The notes under the pieces were generated by a model. It was not told where the DNA came from, ran no database searches, and saw only the letters and a program-made list of their open reading frames with translations. This document shows, in pieces, positions 1 to 7,639 of a stretch of 64,000 nucleotides of DNA. Both the position numbers and the translations under genes were made by a program. Location: the NCBI GenBank assembly GCA_036376245.1, contig DASVAS010000040.1:156687-220686 (forward strand), given 5' to 3'. The stretch's first letter is position 1, and each line of letters starts with the position of its first letter. Source of the stretch: DATARR01 sp036376245 (GTDB lineage Bacteria > Acidobacteriota > Thermoanaerobaculia > Multivoradales > UBA5704).

Positions 1-1918
1 CCTTGAAGGTGAAGATCTGGAGGGCCGGTTGCGCGGCCGGCTCGCCGAAGCTGTTCGCCGGGAACTTGACGTAGATCAAGCGGCCGTCGGCCGCGTAGAG
101 GCCGCCGTAGTTGTCGAACGGCACGGGGATGCGGACCACGCGGCTGGCCAGGCCGTCGAAATCGATCTTGAGGGATTTGACGGGAGCTTCCTTTTTCTCG
201 TCCTTTTTTTCGTCGTCTTTCTTTGCTTCGGCCTTCTCTTCCTTCTTTTCCTCTTCGACCGTCACCTTGTCTTCTTCGGGCGGGAAGGGGTTCTCGACGT
301 CCTTGCGCAGGGCGAGGGCGAAAAGCCCATCGTTCCGGTCCAGGGCCCAGTTGAAGTCGATGGCGTCGAACTGGGGGGCGTAGTCGCGGCCCGAGATGTA
401 ATAAAGATATTTGCCGTTGGGGTCCCAGACGGGCTCGCGCTCGTTGAAGTCTTCGCCCGTGACGCGTTGCAGCTTGCCGTCCTCCGCGCTCCAGATCCAG
501 ATCGAGCGGAAGTTGTTGGGATCGGTCATGCTGAAGGCCAGATAGCCGCCGCCGGGCGACCACTGATGATCGCTGATCTCCTGGCGGCGGTCCTGGGCGA
601 CCTGGACGAGCTTCTTGTCCGCCAGGGTGACCACGTAGAGGCGGCGGTCCTTGTCCGAAAAAGCGATCTTCTTGCTGTCGGGAGACCATTCGGGGCCGTA
701 GCGCCTGGCCTTGCCACCCTTGGTGATCTGCTCGGGTTTGCCTTGGCCCAGGGCATCGATCAGGTAGATCTCGTCTTCGCCGGATTCATCGGAAACGTAA
801 GCGATCTTCCTGCCGTCGGGCGACCATTGGGCCCCCCTGTCGTGCGCGCCGGAGGTGCGGGTGAGGTTGCGCGTGACGCCCTTTTCTATGGGGGCGTTGA
901 ACACGTCGCCCCGGGCCACGAACACGGCCCGCTCCCCCTTGGGAGAGAGGGCGACGCCCTCGATCCGGTCGGCCACCGGGATCTGCGAGGGGCGGCTGCC
1001 CAGCAGGTCGCTGGGGACCTGGATCGAGAGGTGCCGCGACGCTCCCGAGCGGGTGTCGAAGACGTTGAGCTCGCCGTTCATCTCATAGACGATCTGGCCC
1101 GTGGCGTCGGCGCTCGGCCAGCGGACGTCCCAGTCCCTGTTCTGCGTGAGCTGGGTGGTCGCGCCGGACGCCACGTCGTAGGCGTAGAGGTTGAGGATGC
1201 CGGTGCGGTCCGAGTTGAAATAGATCTTGCCGCCGATCCACATCGGATCGCGCTCGGTGCGCGGAGTGTTGGTGATGTTTTTCGCTTCGTGGGTGGCGGG
1301 GTCGAAGATCCACAGGTCCTGGGCCCAGCCGCCCTGGTAGCGCTTCCAGGTGCGGAAGTCGCGGGCGAAGGGGGTGTAGACGACCTTCTTGCCGTCGGGC
1401 GAGAGGTCGGCGCCGCCGCTCATCGGCATGGGGAGCGGCTCGCCGAGGCCGCCGTCGACCGGCACGACATAGATGCGGCTGTCGGTGAGGTCCCAGCCGT
1501 CGCGCAGGGAACGGAAGAAGACGGACTTGCCGTCGGCCGTCCAGCCGTAGACCTGGTTGTCGTAGCCCCACCGCGGGTTCAGGGGGCCACGGGCGGGATA
1601 CCAGGTGAGCTGCTTCGGGACGCCGCCGGCCGCCGGGATGACGTAGACCTGCTCGTCGCCGTCGTACTGGCCGGTGAAGGCGATCCATTTCCCGTCGGGC
1701 GAGAAGCGGGCGAACAACTCCAGGCCCGGATGGGCGGTCAGCCGGGTCGCCCCGCCGCCGTCGGCGGGAGCGGTCCACAGGTCGCCGGCGTAGGTGAAGA
1801 CGACCTTGTCCTGGTGGATGTCCGGGAAGCGGAGGAGCTTGGTCTGGGCGGAAGCCTCTCCCGCGGCGAGGGCGAAACCCGCCGCGAGACAGAGAAGAGA
1901 GCGTCGGACGCGGTGCAT
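1..1918 (-). CDS. Tricorn/TolB-type beta-propeller protein, probable secreted S41-family peptidase (N-terminal part)
   Basis: Reading the minus strand from the ATG at 1918 gives MHRVRRSLLCLAAGFALAAG, a clear Sec signal peptide ending near ASA-Q, followed by repeated propeller blades of the type SPDGKKVVY, SPDGRKIAYVSD and SPDSKKIAFSD spread over about 560 residues. Such N-terminal propellers are typical of tricorn-like proteases, whose PDZ and S41 catalytic domains follow. Here the gene leaves the window before those domains, so the protease assignment rests on family architecture only. A very charged Lys/Glu/Asp linker (around positions 181-280) separates the first propeller from the next part. 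AGGGGAGG lies just before the start. The gene continues past position 1 and has no stop in view. It could instead be a propeller-only TolB-like protein. Confidence 0.8.
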   Translation of the reverse strand, partial: MHRVRRSLLCLAAGFALAAGEASAQTKLLRFPDIHQDKVVFTYAGDLWTAPADGGGATRLTAHPGLELFARFSPDGKWIAFTGQYDGDEQVYVIPAAGGVPKQLTWYPARGPLNPRWGYDNQVYGWTADGKSVFFRSLRDGWDLTDSRIYVVPVDGGLGEPLPMPMSGGADLSPDGKKVVYTPFARDFRTWKRYQGGWAQDLWIFDPATHEAKNITNTPRTERDPMWIGGKIYFNSDRTGILNLYAYDVASGATTQLTQNRDWDVRWPSADATGQIVYEMNGELNVFDTRSGASRHLSIQVPSDLLGSRPSQIPVADRIEGVALSPKGERAVFVARGDVFNAPIEKGVTRNLTRTSGAHDRGAQWSPDGRKIAYVSDESGEDEIYLIDALGQGKPEQITKGGKARRYGPEWSPDSKKIAFSDKDRRLYVVTLADKKLVQVAQDRRQEISDHQWSPGGGYLAFSMTDPNNFRSIWIWSAEDGKLQRVTGEDFNEREPVWDPNGKYLYYISGRDYAPQFDAIDFNWALDRNDGLFALALRKDVENPFPPEEDKVTVEEEKKEEKAEAKKDDEKKDEKKEAPVKSLKIDFDGLASRVVRIPVPFDNYGGLYAADGRLIYVKFPANSFGEPAAQPALQIFTFK

Positions 1919-1957
1919 GGGAACCTCCCCTGAAAGGGTGTCAGTCCATTAGACGAA

Positions 1958-1983
1958 GCTCCGCCACGATTCGTTGGCGGAGC
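1958..1983 (-). terminator. Hairpin downstream of the two small minus-strand genes
   Basis: GCTCCGCCA and TGGCGGAGC form a perfect 9-bp stem with an 8-nt loop. It sits between the stop of the small gene ending at 2036 and the start of the tricorn-like gene at 1918. No strong T-run follows on the minus strand, so termination is inferred. Confidence 0.4.
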
Positions 1984-2035
1984 AGGGTATTTACGGACGG
2001 GCAGGGGTGGGGGTTGCGGAAGAGGGGCCGGCGGG

Positions 2036-2266
2036 TCAGTCCGACGGAAACCCCACCCGCCGGTCGCGCTGAGCCGTTCCTTCCAGCTCCTTGATCTTCT
2101 TGAGCAGGGCGTCGCGCTCCTCCGTCACATCGACGCTCTCTCCCGAGATCAGCAGCAGCCGGGAGCCTGTCGCGTCCTCTCCCGCGCGCGCCGTGATCCC
2201 GAGGATGGATTCGCTGCGCAGCCACACTTCTCCTTCGGGGATCTGGGAAACCTGGATCCAAGGCAT
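2036..2266 (-). CDS. Small conserved-looking hypothetical protein, 76 aa
   Basis: The ATG at 2266 is preceded by AAAGGAGAG at good spacing. The product (MPWIQVSQIPEG...) has an N-terminal beta-rich half and a C-terminal charged segment with heptad-like spacing (ERDALLKKIKELEG), suggesting a short coiled coil. No signal peptide or membrane segment is seen. It lies 15 bp downstream of the 204-aa gene in the same direction, so the two are probably cotranscribed. I do not recognise the family; the credible start signal and operon position are what support it as a real gene. Confidence 0.55.
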   Translation of the reverse strand: MPWIQVSQIPEGEVWLRSESILGITARAGEDATGSRLLLISGESVDVTEERDALLKKIKELEGTAQRDRRVGFPSD

Positions 2267-2281
2267 CTTTCTTTCTCTCCT

Positions 2282-2896
2282 TTAGAGCGCCACTCCCGGC
2301 GCCTCTTCCGTGGCCGAGCCCATGCGGCAGAGCTCGTCCAGCACCTCGGCGAAAAGGTCAAACAGCTTCTTCAGGCGCTGCACGTCCTTGACGTCGCCGT
2401 GGATCTGCAGCCAGAGCTCGTCCACCCCCTCGGGAAAGTGGCTCCGGAAAGTCCCTTCATCGTCCTTCAGCTCGAAGAGGACCTCCGGCTGCTCCTGGAG
2501 CAGGCGGATGATCTCCTGGTTGGCGAACAGTCTCCGCACCTTGTGCTCGTCGTTGCCCTGGAGGATGAAGTCCTCGTCGAAGCGGGCGGAGCTGCCGGCT
2601 TCGATGTCCTGCATCCCCAGCATCTTCCCCAGGCCGCTGAAGACGCTCTTGCGATAGGCCCGGAAGCGGAAGCCGTCGCGGCTGACGAAGGGGGCCCGCA
2701 GACGGGTGTAGACGATGACCGCCTTGCCGGCGTGCACGACGTAGCGGTCGAGGGTGACGGTCCAGTTCTTGACCCGCGCCTGGACCTTGTCGCCCTTCCA
2801 GAAGCCGCCGTCCACGAAGTCGGCGCCGATCTCGTTACAGAGCTGGCGCCAGATTTCCTCGCGGCTGGGGCCGAAGAAGTCTCGCATCAGTCCCAT
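2282..2896 (-). CDS. Hypothetical protein, 204 aa, cytoplasmic
   Basis: Starts at ATG 2896 behind a purine-rich GGAGGTAGGAG stretch. The protein begins MGLMRDFFGPSREEIWRQL and alternates alpha and beta segments, with a central part about residues 60-130 (RLRAPFVSRDGFRFRAYRK, then FDEDFILQGNDEHKVRRLF) that resembles bacterial DUF3137-like proteins of unknown role. That similarity is an impression, not a search result. There is no signal peptide or transmembrane segment. It is the upstream member of a two-gene unit with the 76-aa gene. Function unknown. Confidence 0.65.
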   Translation of the reverse strand: MGLMRDFFGPSREEIWRQLCNEIGADFVDGGFWKGDKVQARVKNWTVTLDRYVVHAGKAVIVYTRLRAPFVSRDGFRFRAYRKSVFSGLGKMLGMQDIEAGSSARFDEDFILQGNDEHKVRRLFANQEIIRLLQEQPEVLFELKDDEGTFRSHFPEGVDELWLQIHGDVKDVQRLKKLFDLFAEVLDELCRMGSATEEAPGVAL

Positions 2897-3058
2897 GTCT
2901 CCTACCTCCGGGTCGGTCGCGGCACATTAGAGCACGGATCGGCCCTGACAATTCTTCGCCAGGGACCTTGAGAATTTTTGCTAGTCCAGGCCCCTGTCCC
3001 GGTCCGGCCAAGATGCGGCACTACTTACAAATCGACCTCTGCCAGGGATAGATATTTT

Positions 3059-3820
3059 TCAATTTCCTTGTCCGCCCAGATCGAAGACCTCGCCGCGCCG
3101 TGCCCAGCGGACGGGCAGGTCCCCCGCGGTCTCGCGCGCCTCGCGGAGGGAGACCTCCGGGTCGAAGGTGGGCCAGAAGTGGGTGAGGGCCAGCTCCCGC
3201 GCGCCGGCGCGCCGGGCCGTCTCCGCGGCCTGGCGGGCGGTGAGGTGGACGGGAGCGCCCACTTTGCCGTCCTGGTAGGTCGCCTCACAGAGGAAGAGAT
3301 CGCTCCCTCCGGCGAAGGGCGCGAGGTCCACCCCCGGTCCGGTGTCCGCCGAGTAGGTGAGGGCTCTCCCCCCGGCCTCGGCGCGGATCGCCAGCGTGTG
3401 CGCGGGGTGGTCGGTGCGCCGGAAGCTCAGCCGGACGCCGGCGATCTCCACCGTCTGTCCGTCGTCCACCGTGTGGAAGTCGAAGGCCTCGCCGAGCTGC
3501 TCCCAGCCTCCTTCCATCAGCAGGGGCGCCAGGGTCTCGCGCGTCCCGGGCGGGCAGTAGAGCGGCAGCCGGAAGCCCCCGCCCACGCCGTAGCGGATGG
3601 CTACATATAAAGGATAGACGTCGGCGCAGTGGTCGGCGTGGACATGGCTGAGGACCAGGGCGTCGATCCGCGTGAAGTCGGCCGCCCGCTGGAGCTCGGC
3701 GAAGGTTCCGTTGCCGGCGTCGAGCCAGAGCTTCGCGCCGCCGTGCTCGAGAAGGAATCCGCTGCTGGGGTTGTCCGGCACGGGATAGCCGCCGGAGCTG
3801 CCGAGGACTCGTAGACGCAT
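3059..3820 (-). CDS. MBL-fold metallo-hydrolase, RNase Z/phosphodiesterase-like
   Basis: The 253-aa protein carries the metallo-beta-lactamase signature HVHADH (residues 59-64). A later conserved His lies in RTDHPAH, the metal-bridging Asp is probably in YSADTGP, and a C-terminal His occurs in ALTHFWP. This pattern is that of RNase Z/ElaC-like or phosphodiesterase-type hydrolases binding two zinc ions. The start at 3820 (MRLRVLGSSGG) is preferred over an upstream in-frame ATG because GGGAGGTG lies just before it and MBL proteins of this group begin with exactly this strand. It is divergent from the FAD oxidoreductase gene, 143 bp away. The substrate cannot be told from sequence. Confidence 0.85.
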   Translation of the reverse strand: MRLRVLGSSGGYPVPDNPSSGFLLEHGGAKLWLDAGNGTFAELQRAADFTRIDALVLSHVHADHCADVYPLYVAIRYGVGGGFRLPLYCPPGTRETLAPLLMEGGWEQLGEAFDFHTVDDGQTVEIAGVRLSFRRTDHPAHTLAIRAEAGGRALTYSADTGPGVDLAPFAGGSDLFLCEATYQDGKVGAPVHLTARQAAETARRAGARELALTHFWPTFDPEVSLREARETAGDLPVRWARRGEVFDLGGQGN

Positions 3821-3963
3821 CGCCTTCACCTCCCGCCCGGAGAATATCGCGGAACTCTTTACAAAGCTCTGCGTATAGGAGACAGAGGTCCGGCGCTGGC
3901 ATCCCGAATGCACCGCCGCCTGTGCAACGGCAAGTCTCAGCTCCGCCGGCCAGGAGGTCTTCG

Positions 3964-5385
3964 ATGCAAGACAGAGGAGCACGTCACGCGATCGTGGTAG
4001 GGGGCAGCATCGGGGGAATGCTCGCAGCTCGCGTCCTTGCCGATCATTTCGATCAGGTCACCGTCCTCGACCGCGACCGGCTACCGGAGGGGGGCGAGAA
4101 CCGCCCCGGCGTGCCGCAGGCCCGGCATCTCCACTTCTTCCTCAAGCGCGGCCTGATGATCGTCGAGGAGCTCTTCCCCGGCGTCAAGGCCGACCTGCTC
4201 GCCGCCGGCAGCGTGCTCCTCGACCAAGGCAAGGACTTCCGGATCCTCTACCGCTCGGGGTGGTCGCCCCGGGTGGCCTGCGACCTGGAGATCTGCGCGT
4301 TCACGCGGCCCCTGCTGGAGTCCACCATCCGGCGCCATCTCCTGCGCGACCCGAAGATCCACGTCACCGACGGCGTCGAGGTGACGGGGCTGGTGATGGA
4401 CGAGGCCGGCTCCCGGGTGGAGGGCGTGCGCATGCGTCCGCGCCGCCGCGAAGGGACCGGGGCCGGCGAGGAGACCGTGCTCCGGGCCGACCTGGTGGTG
4501 GACGTGAGCGGCCGCGGCTCCAGGGCGCCGGAGTGGCTGTGGGAGCTGGGCTACCCCGCTCCCAAGGAGACCGTGGTGGATGCCTTCTGGGGCTACGCCA
4601 CCCGGATCTACGAGCCGGTGCAGGGCTTCTCGGCGGACTGGAAGAGCCTGTTCATCCTCAACCGTCCTCCCCACCAGCCGCGGGCCGGCATCATCCAGCC
4701 CATCGAGGGGAACCGCTGGATCGTCACCGTGGCGGGCGTGATGAAGGACTACCCGCCCACGGACGACCAGGGCTTCCTGAAGTTCGCCAAGAGCCTCTCC
4801 TCGCCGGAGCTGTACCGGGCGATCGCGAACGCGCGCCCGATGACCCGGGTGTGGGGCTACCGCCAGACCGAGAACCGGCTGCGCGAGTACGCGGCGATGC
4901 CCGCGGGCTTCGTGACCATGGGCGACGCGGTCTGCTCGTTCAATCCGGTCTACGCGCTGGGCATGACGGTGACCGGCCTGGCGGCGCTGGAGCTGCGCGA
5001 CGGGCTGCGGGACGGCGACGGCCGCCTGGACAGCCGCGCCTTCCAGAAGCGGATCTCGAAGCTGGTGGCCGCGCCCTGGGCCCTGACCACGGGCGAGGAC
5101 ATGCGCTGGCCGATGACCGAGGGCGGCGAGAAGACGCTCAAGGTGCGCTTCATGCACTGGTACCTGGAGCAGGTCATCCAGTTGATCCCCAAGAGCGAGG
5201 AGGTCTTCCGCCGCTTCCAGGAGGTCAACCACATGCTGAAGCCGCCGACGGCGCTGTTCCACCCCGCGATCGCGGGACGGGCGCTGCGGCAGGCGCTGGG
5301 CTTCTACAACCCGAAGCCGCTGCCGAAGCCGGAAGCGTCGCGGACGCCGAAGCCCGCGCCGTCGGCGGTGGCGATCCGCCACTGA
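3964..5385 (+). CDS. FAD-dependent monooxygenase/oxidoreductase
   Basis: The 473-aa product starts after AGGAGG at ATG 3964. A Rossmann FAD-binding motif occurs at the N-terminus (VVGGSIGGMLAARVLADHF, ending in an acidic residue after VTVLDRD). The second FAD motif, MGDAVCSFNPVYALGMT, lies about residues 318-334. The segment VPQARHLHFFLKRG is characteristic of the group of flavin enzymes related to PHBH-type hydroxylases and flavin halogenases. The halogenase WxWxIP motif is not seen. The gene precedes four vanadium haloperoxidases on the same strand but ends in its own strong hairpin, so a shared pathway in oxidative or halogenating secondary metabolism is possible but only inferred. Substrate unknown. 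Confidence 0.8.
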   Translation: MQDRGARHAIVVGGSIGGMLAARVLADHFDQVTVLDRDRLPEGGENRPGVPQARHLHFFLKRGLMIVEELFPGVKADLLAAGSVLLDQGKDFRILYRSGWSPRVACDLEICAFTRPLLESTIRRHLLRDPKIHVTDGVEVTGLVMDEAGSRVEGVRMRPRRREGTGAGEETVLRADLVVDVSGRGSRAPEWLWELGYPAPKETVVDAFWGYATRIYEPVQGFSADWKSLFILNRPPHQPRAGIIQPIEGNRWIVTVAGVMKDYPPTDDQGFLKFAKSLSSPELYRAIANARPMTRVWGYRQTENRLREYAAMPAGFVTMGDAVCSFNPVYALGMTVTGLAALELRDGLRDGDGRLDSRAFQKRISKLVAAPWALTTGEDMRWPMTEGGEKTLKVRFMHWYLEQVIQLIPKSEEVFRRFQEVNHMLKPPTALFHPAIAGRALRQALGFYNPKPLPKPEASRTPKPAPSAVAIRH

Positions 5386-5402
5386 TTCAGGGAGAGAATC
5401 AA

Positions 5403-5439
5403 GGGGCGCCGGCCGGAGGAGGGGCCGTGCCGGCGCCCC
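5403..5439 (+). terminator. Strong hairpin after the FAD oxidoreductase gene
   Basis: GGGGCGCCGGC (5403-5413) pairs perfectly with GCCGGCGCCCC (5429-5439), starting 18 bp after the stop codon. It lacks a T-run, so it may act with Rho or as a 3' stabiliser. Its presence argues that the haloperoxidase genes have their own promoter. Confidence 0.55.
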
Positions 5440-5495
5440 CCTCCCATCGATACTCCTGCAGTCCTCTTCGTCCCAGAATCCGCAAGCTGATTTTA

Positions 5496-5525
5496 TGTCC
5501 CGCTTTTCGGCGTGAGCTACACTTT
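5496..5525 (+). promoter_or_regulatory. Shared upstream element of haloperoxidase A (putative promoter/operator)
   Basis: TGTCCCGCTT at 5496-5505 and ACACTTT at 5519-5525 recur with identical 23-bp start-to-start spacing upstream of haloperoxidase B, and in weaker form (GCACTCT as second half) upstream of C. The arrangement TGTCCC-N16-xxCACT resembles a -35/-10 pair for an alternative sigma factor, but it does not match the housekeeping consensus. It could equally be an operator. Confidence 0.45.
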
Positions 5526-5561
5526 CGATTGCGGGAGTAGAAGTAAACGTTGTAAACACCC

Positions 5562-5625
5562 GACGAAAAGCAGCCCCGGCGGCAGATTGGAGTAGGCACT
5601 GCCGCCGGGGTTTTTTCTTTTCGTC
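5562..5625 (+). promoter_or_regulatory. Terminator-like hairpin in the leader of haloperoxidase A (candidate attenuator)
   Basis: CCCCGGCGGCAG (5574-5585) and CTGCCGCCGGGG (5599-5610) form a perfect 12-bp stem followed immediately by TTTTTT (5611-5616). Outer arms GACGAAAAG (5562-5570) and CTTTTCGTC (5617-5625) can extend it. The hairpin lies downstream of the shared upstream element and 56 bp before the start codon. The preceding gene already has its own hairpin at 5403-5439, so regulation by premature termination is a reasonable but untested reading. Confidence 0.5.
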
Positions 5626-5680
5626 GAGGCGGAAAGGGATCTCGATCCTGAACGCTCGACCTGTAAGGAGGACTGCTCGG

Positions 5681-7420
5681 ATGACAACTAATCAGAACAA
5701 CCCTCTCGCCCATGGTACGGATCGGCCCGAAACAGTGGATGTGCCCGGACTCAGCCGCCGCAAGTTCCTCGGCGGAATCGGCGGCGCCGCCGCGGCCGCG
5801 ATGGCGACCAGCGTCGTGGGAAGCGTCGCTCTCGAGCCGCTGGTGAACGATGCGGCCGTCACCGAAGCCGCCAACGCCGGTACCGCCATGATCCATCGCC
5901 GTCAACGTTCCTGGCAGCTCCGCAAGGACACCGCCGACTTCTGGAAGGGTCAGGCGACCGTCCAGCACGCGGTCAACGGCGACGAAACCCGCTATGCCAA
6001 CCGCATCGGCAATTTCTCGAAGGGCCTGCCGCACAACAGCTTCGGCGAGGTCGACGCCAACGCCTACCAGAGCCTGCTCGACGCCATCGACTCGGGCGAT
6101 CCGGCGGATTTTGACGCCATCATCCTGGACGGCCCCAACAAGCTGACCAGCCCCCAGGGCGGCCTGGCCTTCGATCTCGAAGGCGCGGACTCCCACGCTC
6201 TCACGGTGCCGGCTCCACCGGCGATCGCCAGCGCCGAGATGGCCGGGGAAGGCGTCGAGCACTACTGGATGAAGCTGCTGCTCGACGTCAACTTCCTCGA
6301 CTACAACAGCCATCCGGACGCCGCCGCCGCCAGCGCCAACCTCAACCAGTTCGGCGCCGACTTCAAGGGCCCCAGGATCGGCGGCCAGGTGACGCCGCAG
6401 AGCCTGTTCCGGGACGTCCTTCCCGGCGCCACGGTCGGCCCCTACATCTCTCAGTTCATGTGGCTGAACACGCCGTTCGGCACCGAGTACGTCGAGCGCC
6501 GCCAGCGCACGCTGCTGCCGGACACCAACCACCTGACCAGCTACAGCAACTGGCTGGCGGCCCAGAACGGGTATTTCCCGGAGAGCGCCGCCGCCGACTT
6601 CGATCCGGTCCGCCGCTACATCCGCAACGGCCGCGATCTGGCCCAGTGGGTGCACATCGACGTGCTGTTCCAGGCCTACTTCAACGCCTGCCTGATCATG
6701 GGCACGCCGCCGAGCTCGGATCCGCTCTCCGGCGGCATCGGCTGCCCGCCGAACCCGGGCAATCCCTACATCGGCAATCCGACGCAGATCGGCTTCACTA
6801 CCTTCGGCCCGCCGCATTTCAAAGCCCTGGTGTGCGAGGTGGCGTCGCGCGCCCTCAAGGTGACCTGGCACAAGAAGTGGCAGATCAGCCGCCGGCTGCG
6901 CCCCGAGGCCTGGGGCGGCCTGGTGCACAACCAGATCACCAGCAACCGCTACCCCGGCGTCATCGACTCCCGCCAGATCAACTCGCCGGCGGTGGCCCGG
7001 ACGTTCACCAAGTACGGCACCTACCTGCTGCCGCAGGTGTTCCCGGAGGGCAGCCCCACGCATCCGTCCTACACCGCGGGCCATGCCACGGTGGCCGGCG
7101 CCTGCGTGACAATCCTCAAGGCGCTGTTCGACGAGAACTTCGTGATCCCAAACCCGGTCGTGCCGACGCCGGACGGCCTGGCGCTGGTGCCCTACACCGG
7201 TCCGGCGTTGACCGTGGGCGGCGAGCTCAACAAGCTGGCCTCCAACGTCGCCACCGGCCGCAACATCGCCGGCGTGCACTGGCGCTCCGACGCCATCGAA
7301 TCGATGCGGGTCGGCGAAGCGCTCGCCATCAGCATCCTGCGCGACCAGCGGGCCTGCTACAACGAGCCTTTCAACGGCTTCACCTTCACCAAGTTCGACG
7401 GCTCGACGGTCACTGTCTAG
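5681..7420 (+). CDS. Vanadium-dependent haloperoxidase A, algal type, Tat-exported
   Basis: The 579-aa protein starts at ATG 5681 behind TAAGGAGG. Residues about 26-50 are a twin-arginine signal (LSRRKFLGGIGG plus an Ala-rich hydrophobic core). The vanadate pocket of the algal bromoperoxidase family is complete: Lys399 and Arg407 in KKWQISRRLRPE, His461-Pro-Ser463-Tyr-Thr-Ala-Gly467-His468, and Arg527-x5-His533 in GRNIAGVHW. Spacing (K+8=R, H+7=H, R+6=H) equals that of Corallina bromoperoxidase, including the equivalent of its His478. Such enzymes oxidise halides with H2O2, giving hypohalous acid. Periplasmic or extracellular location is inferred from the Tat signal. It is closest to copy D, sharing the DGPNKLT segment and the C-terminal FDGxTVTV ending. 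Halide preference cannot be read from the sequence. Confidence 0.93.
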   Translation: MTTNQNNPLAHGTDRPETVDVPGLSRRKFLGGIGGAAAAAMATSVVGSVALEPLVNDAAVTEAANAGTAMIHRRQRSWQLRKDTADFWKGQATVQHAVNGDETRYANRIGNFSKGLPHNSFGEVDANAYQSLLDAIDSGDPADFDAIILDGPNKLTSPQGGLAFDLEGADSHALTVPAPPAIASAEMAGEGVEHYWMKLLLDVNFLDYNSHPDAAAASANLNQFGADFKGPRIGGQVTPQSLFRDVLPGATVGPYISQFMWLNTPFGTEYVERRQRTLLPDTNHLTSYSNWLAAQNGYFPESAAADFDPVRRYIRNGRDLAQWVHIDVLFQAYFNACLIMGTPPSSDPLSGGIGCPPNPGNPYIGNPTQIGFTTFGPPHFKALVCEVASRALKVTWHKKWQISRRLRPEAWGGLVHNQITSNRYPGVIDSRQINSPAVARTFTKYGTYLLPQVFPEGSPTHPSYTAGHATVAGACVTILKALFDENFVIPNPVVPTPDGLALVPYTGPALTVGGELNKLASNVATGRNIAGVHWRSDAIESMRVGEALAISILRDQRACYNEPFNGFTFTKFDGSTVTV

Positions 7421-7436
7421 CCGCTCCGACTTTTCA

Positions 7437-7468
7437 AGCGCAGTCCCTTTTCGGGGCCGCGCTTTTTT
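7437..7468 (+). terminator. Rho-independent terminator after haloperoxidase A
   Basis: AGCGC (7437-7441) with TCCC pairs GGGG and GCGCT (7459-7463), followed by a T-run to 7468. It starts 17 bp after the stop codon of copy A. Confidence 0.7.
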
Positions 7469-7469
7469 C

Positions 7470-7499
7470 TGTCCCGCTTATATCGCGCAGCGACACTTT
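7470..7499 (+). promoter_or_regulatory. Shared upstream element of haloperoxidase B
   Basis: TGTCCCGCTT (7470-7479) and ACACTTT (7493-7499) reproduce the element upstream of copy A with the same 23-bp offset. It begins directly after the terminator of copy A, as expected for a promoter restarting transcription. Confidence 0.45.
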
Positions 7500-7544
7500 A
7501 ACTGCGCGGCCGTTGTAGAAGTTTGTATTGGCAGTCAGACAGGG

Positions 7545-7592
7545 AAAAGCCCCGGCGACGGGTCGGGCGGACCTGGCGTCACCGGGGCTTTT
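7545..7592 (+). promoter_or_regulatory. Terminator-like hairpin in the leader of haloperoxidase B (candidate attenuator)
   Basis: AAAAGCCCCGG (7545-7555) pairs perfectly with CCGGGGCTTTT (7582-7592), with GACG/CGTC inside it and a small GGTC/GACC hairpin at the tip. The T-rich 3' side resembles an intrinsic terminator. It lies 47 bp before the start codon of copy B, the same layout as before copy A although the loop sequences differ. Confidence 0.5.
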
Positions 7593-7639
7593 CTTGGGCC
7601 ACGGGATCTCACAACTCTCAAAGCAAGGAGGAAGCTCGC

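Noticed and set aside
29..1933. 634-codon plus-strand reading frame over the tricorn-like gene
   Set aside because: It is the complement of the minus-strand propeller gene. The Leu/Phe-rich stretch is the antisense of the Lys/Glu linker, and it has no start signal.
3964..5385. Flavin-dependent halogenase
   Set aside because: The flavin fold fits, but I could not find the WxWxIP motif or the catalytic Lys segment, so I kept the general oxidoreductase call.
5399..7279. Long minus-strand frames opposite the haloperoxidases (also 7535-9469 and 9646-11499)
   Set aside because: GC-rich codon bias of the real genes leaves the opposite frame open. Products are Val/Gly/Arg/Asp-rich with no family pattern, while the plus strand encodes complete enzymes.
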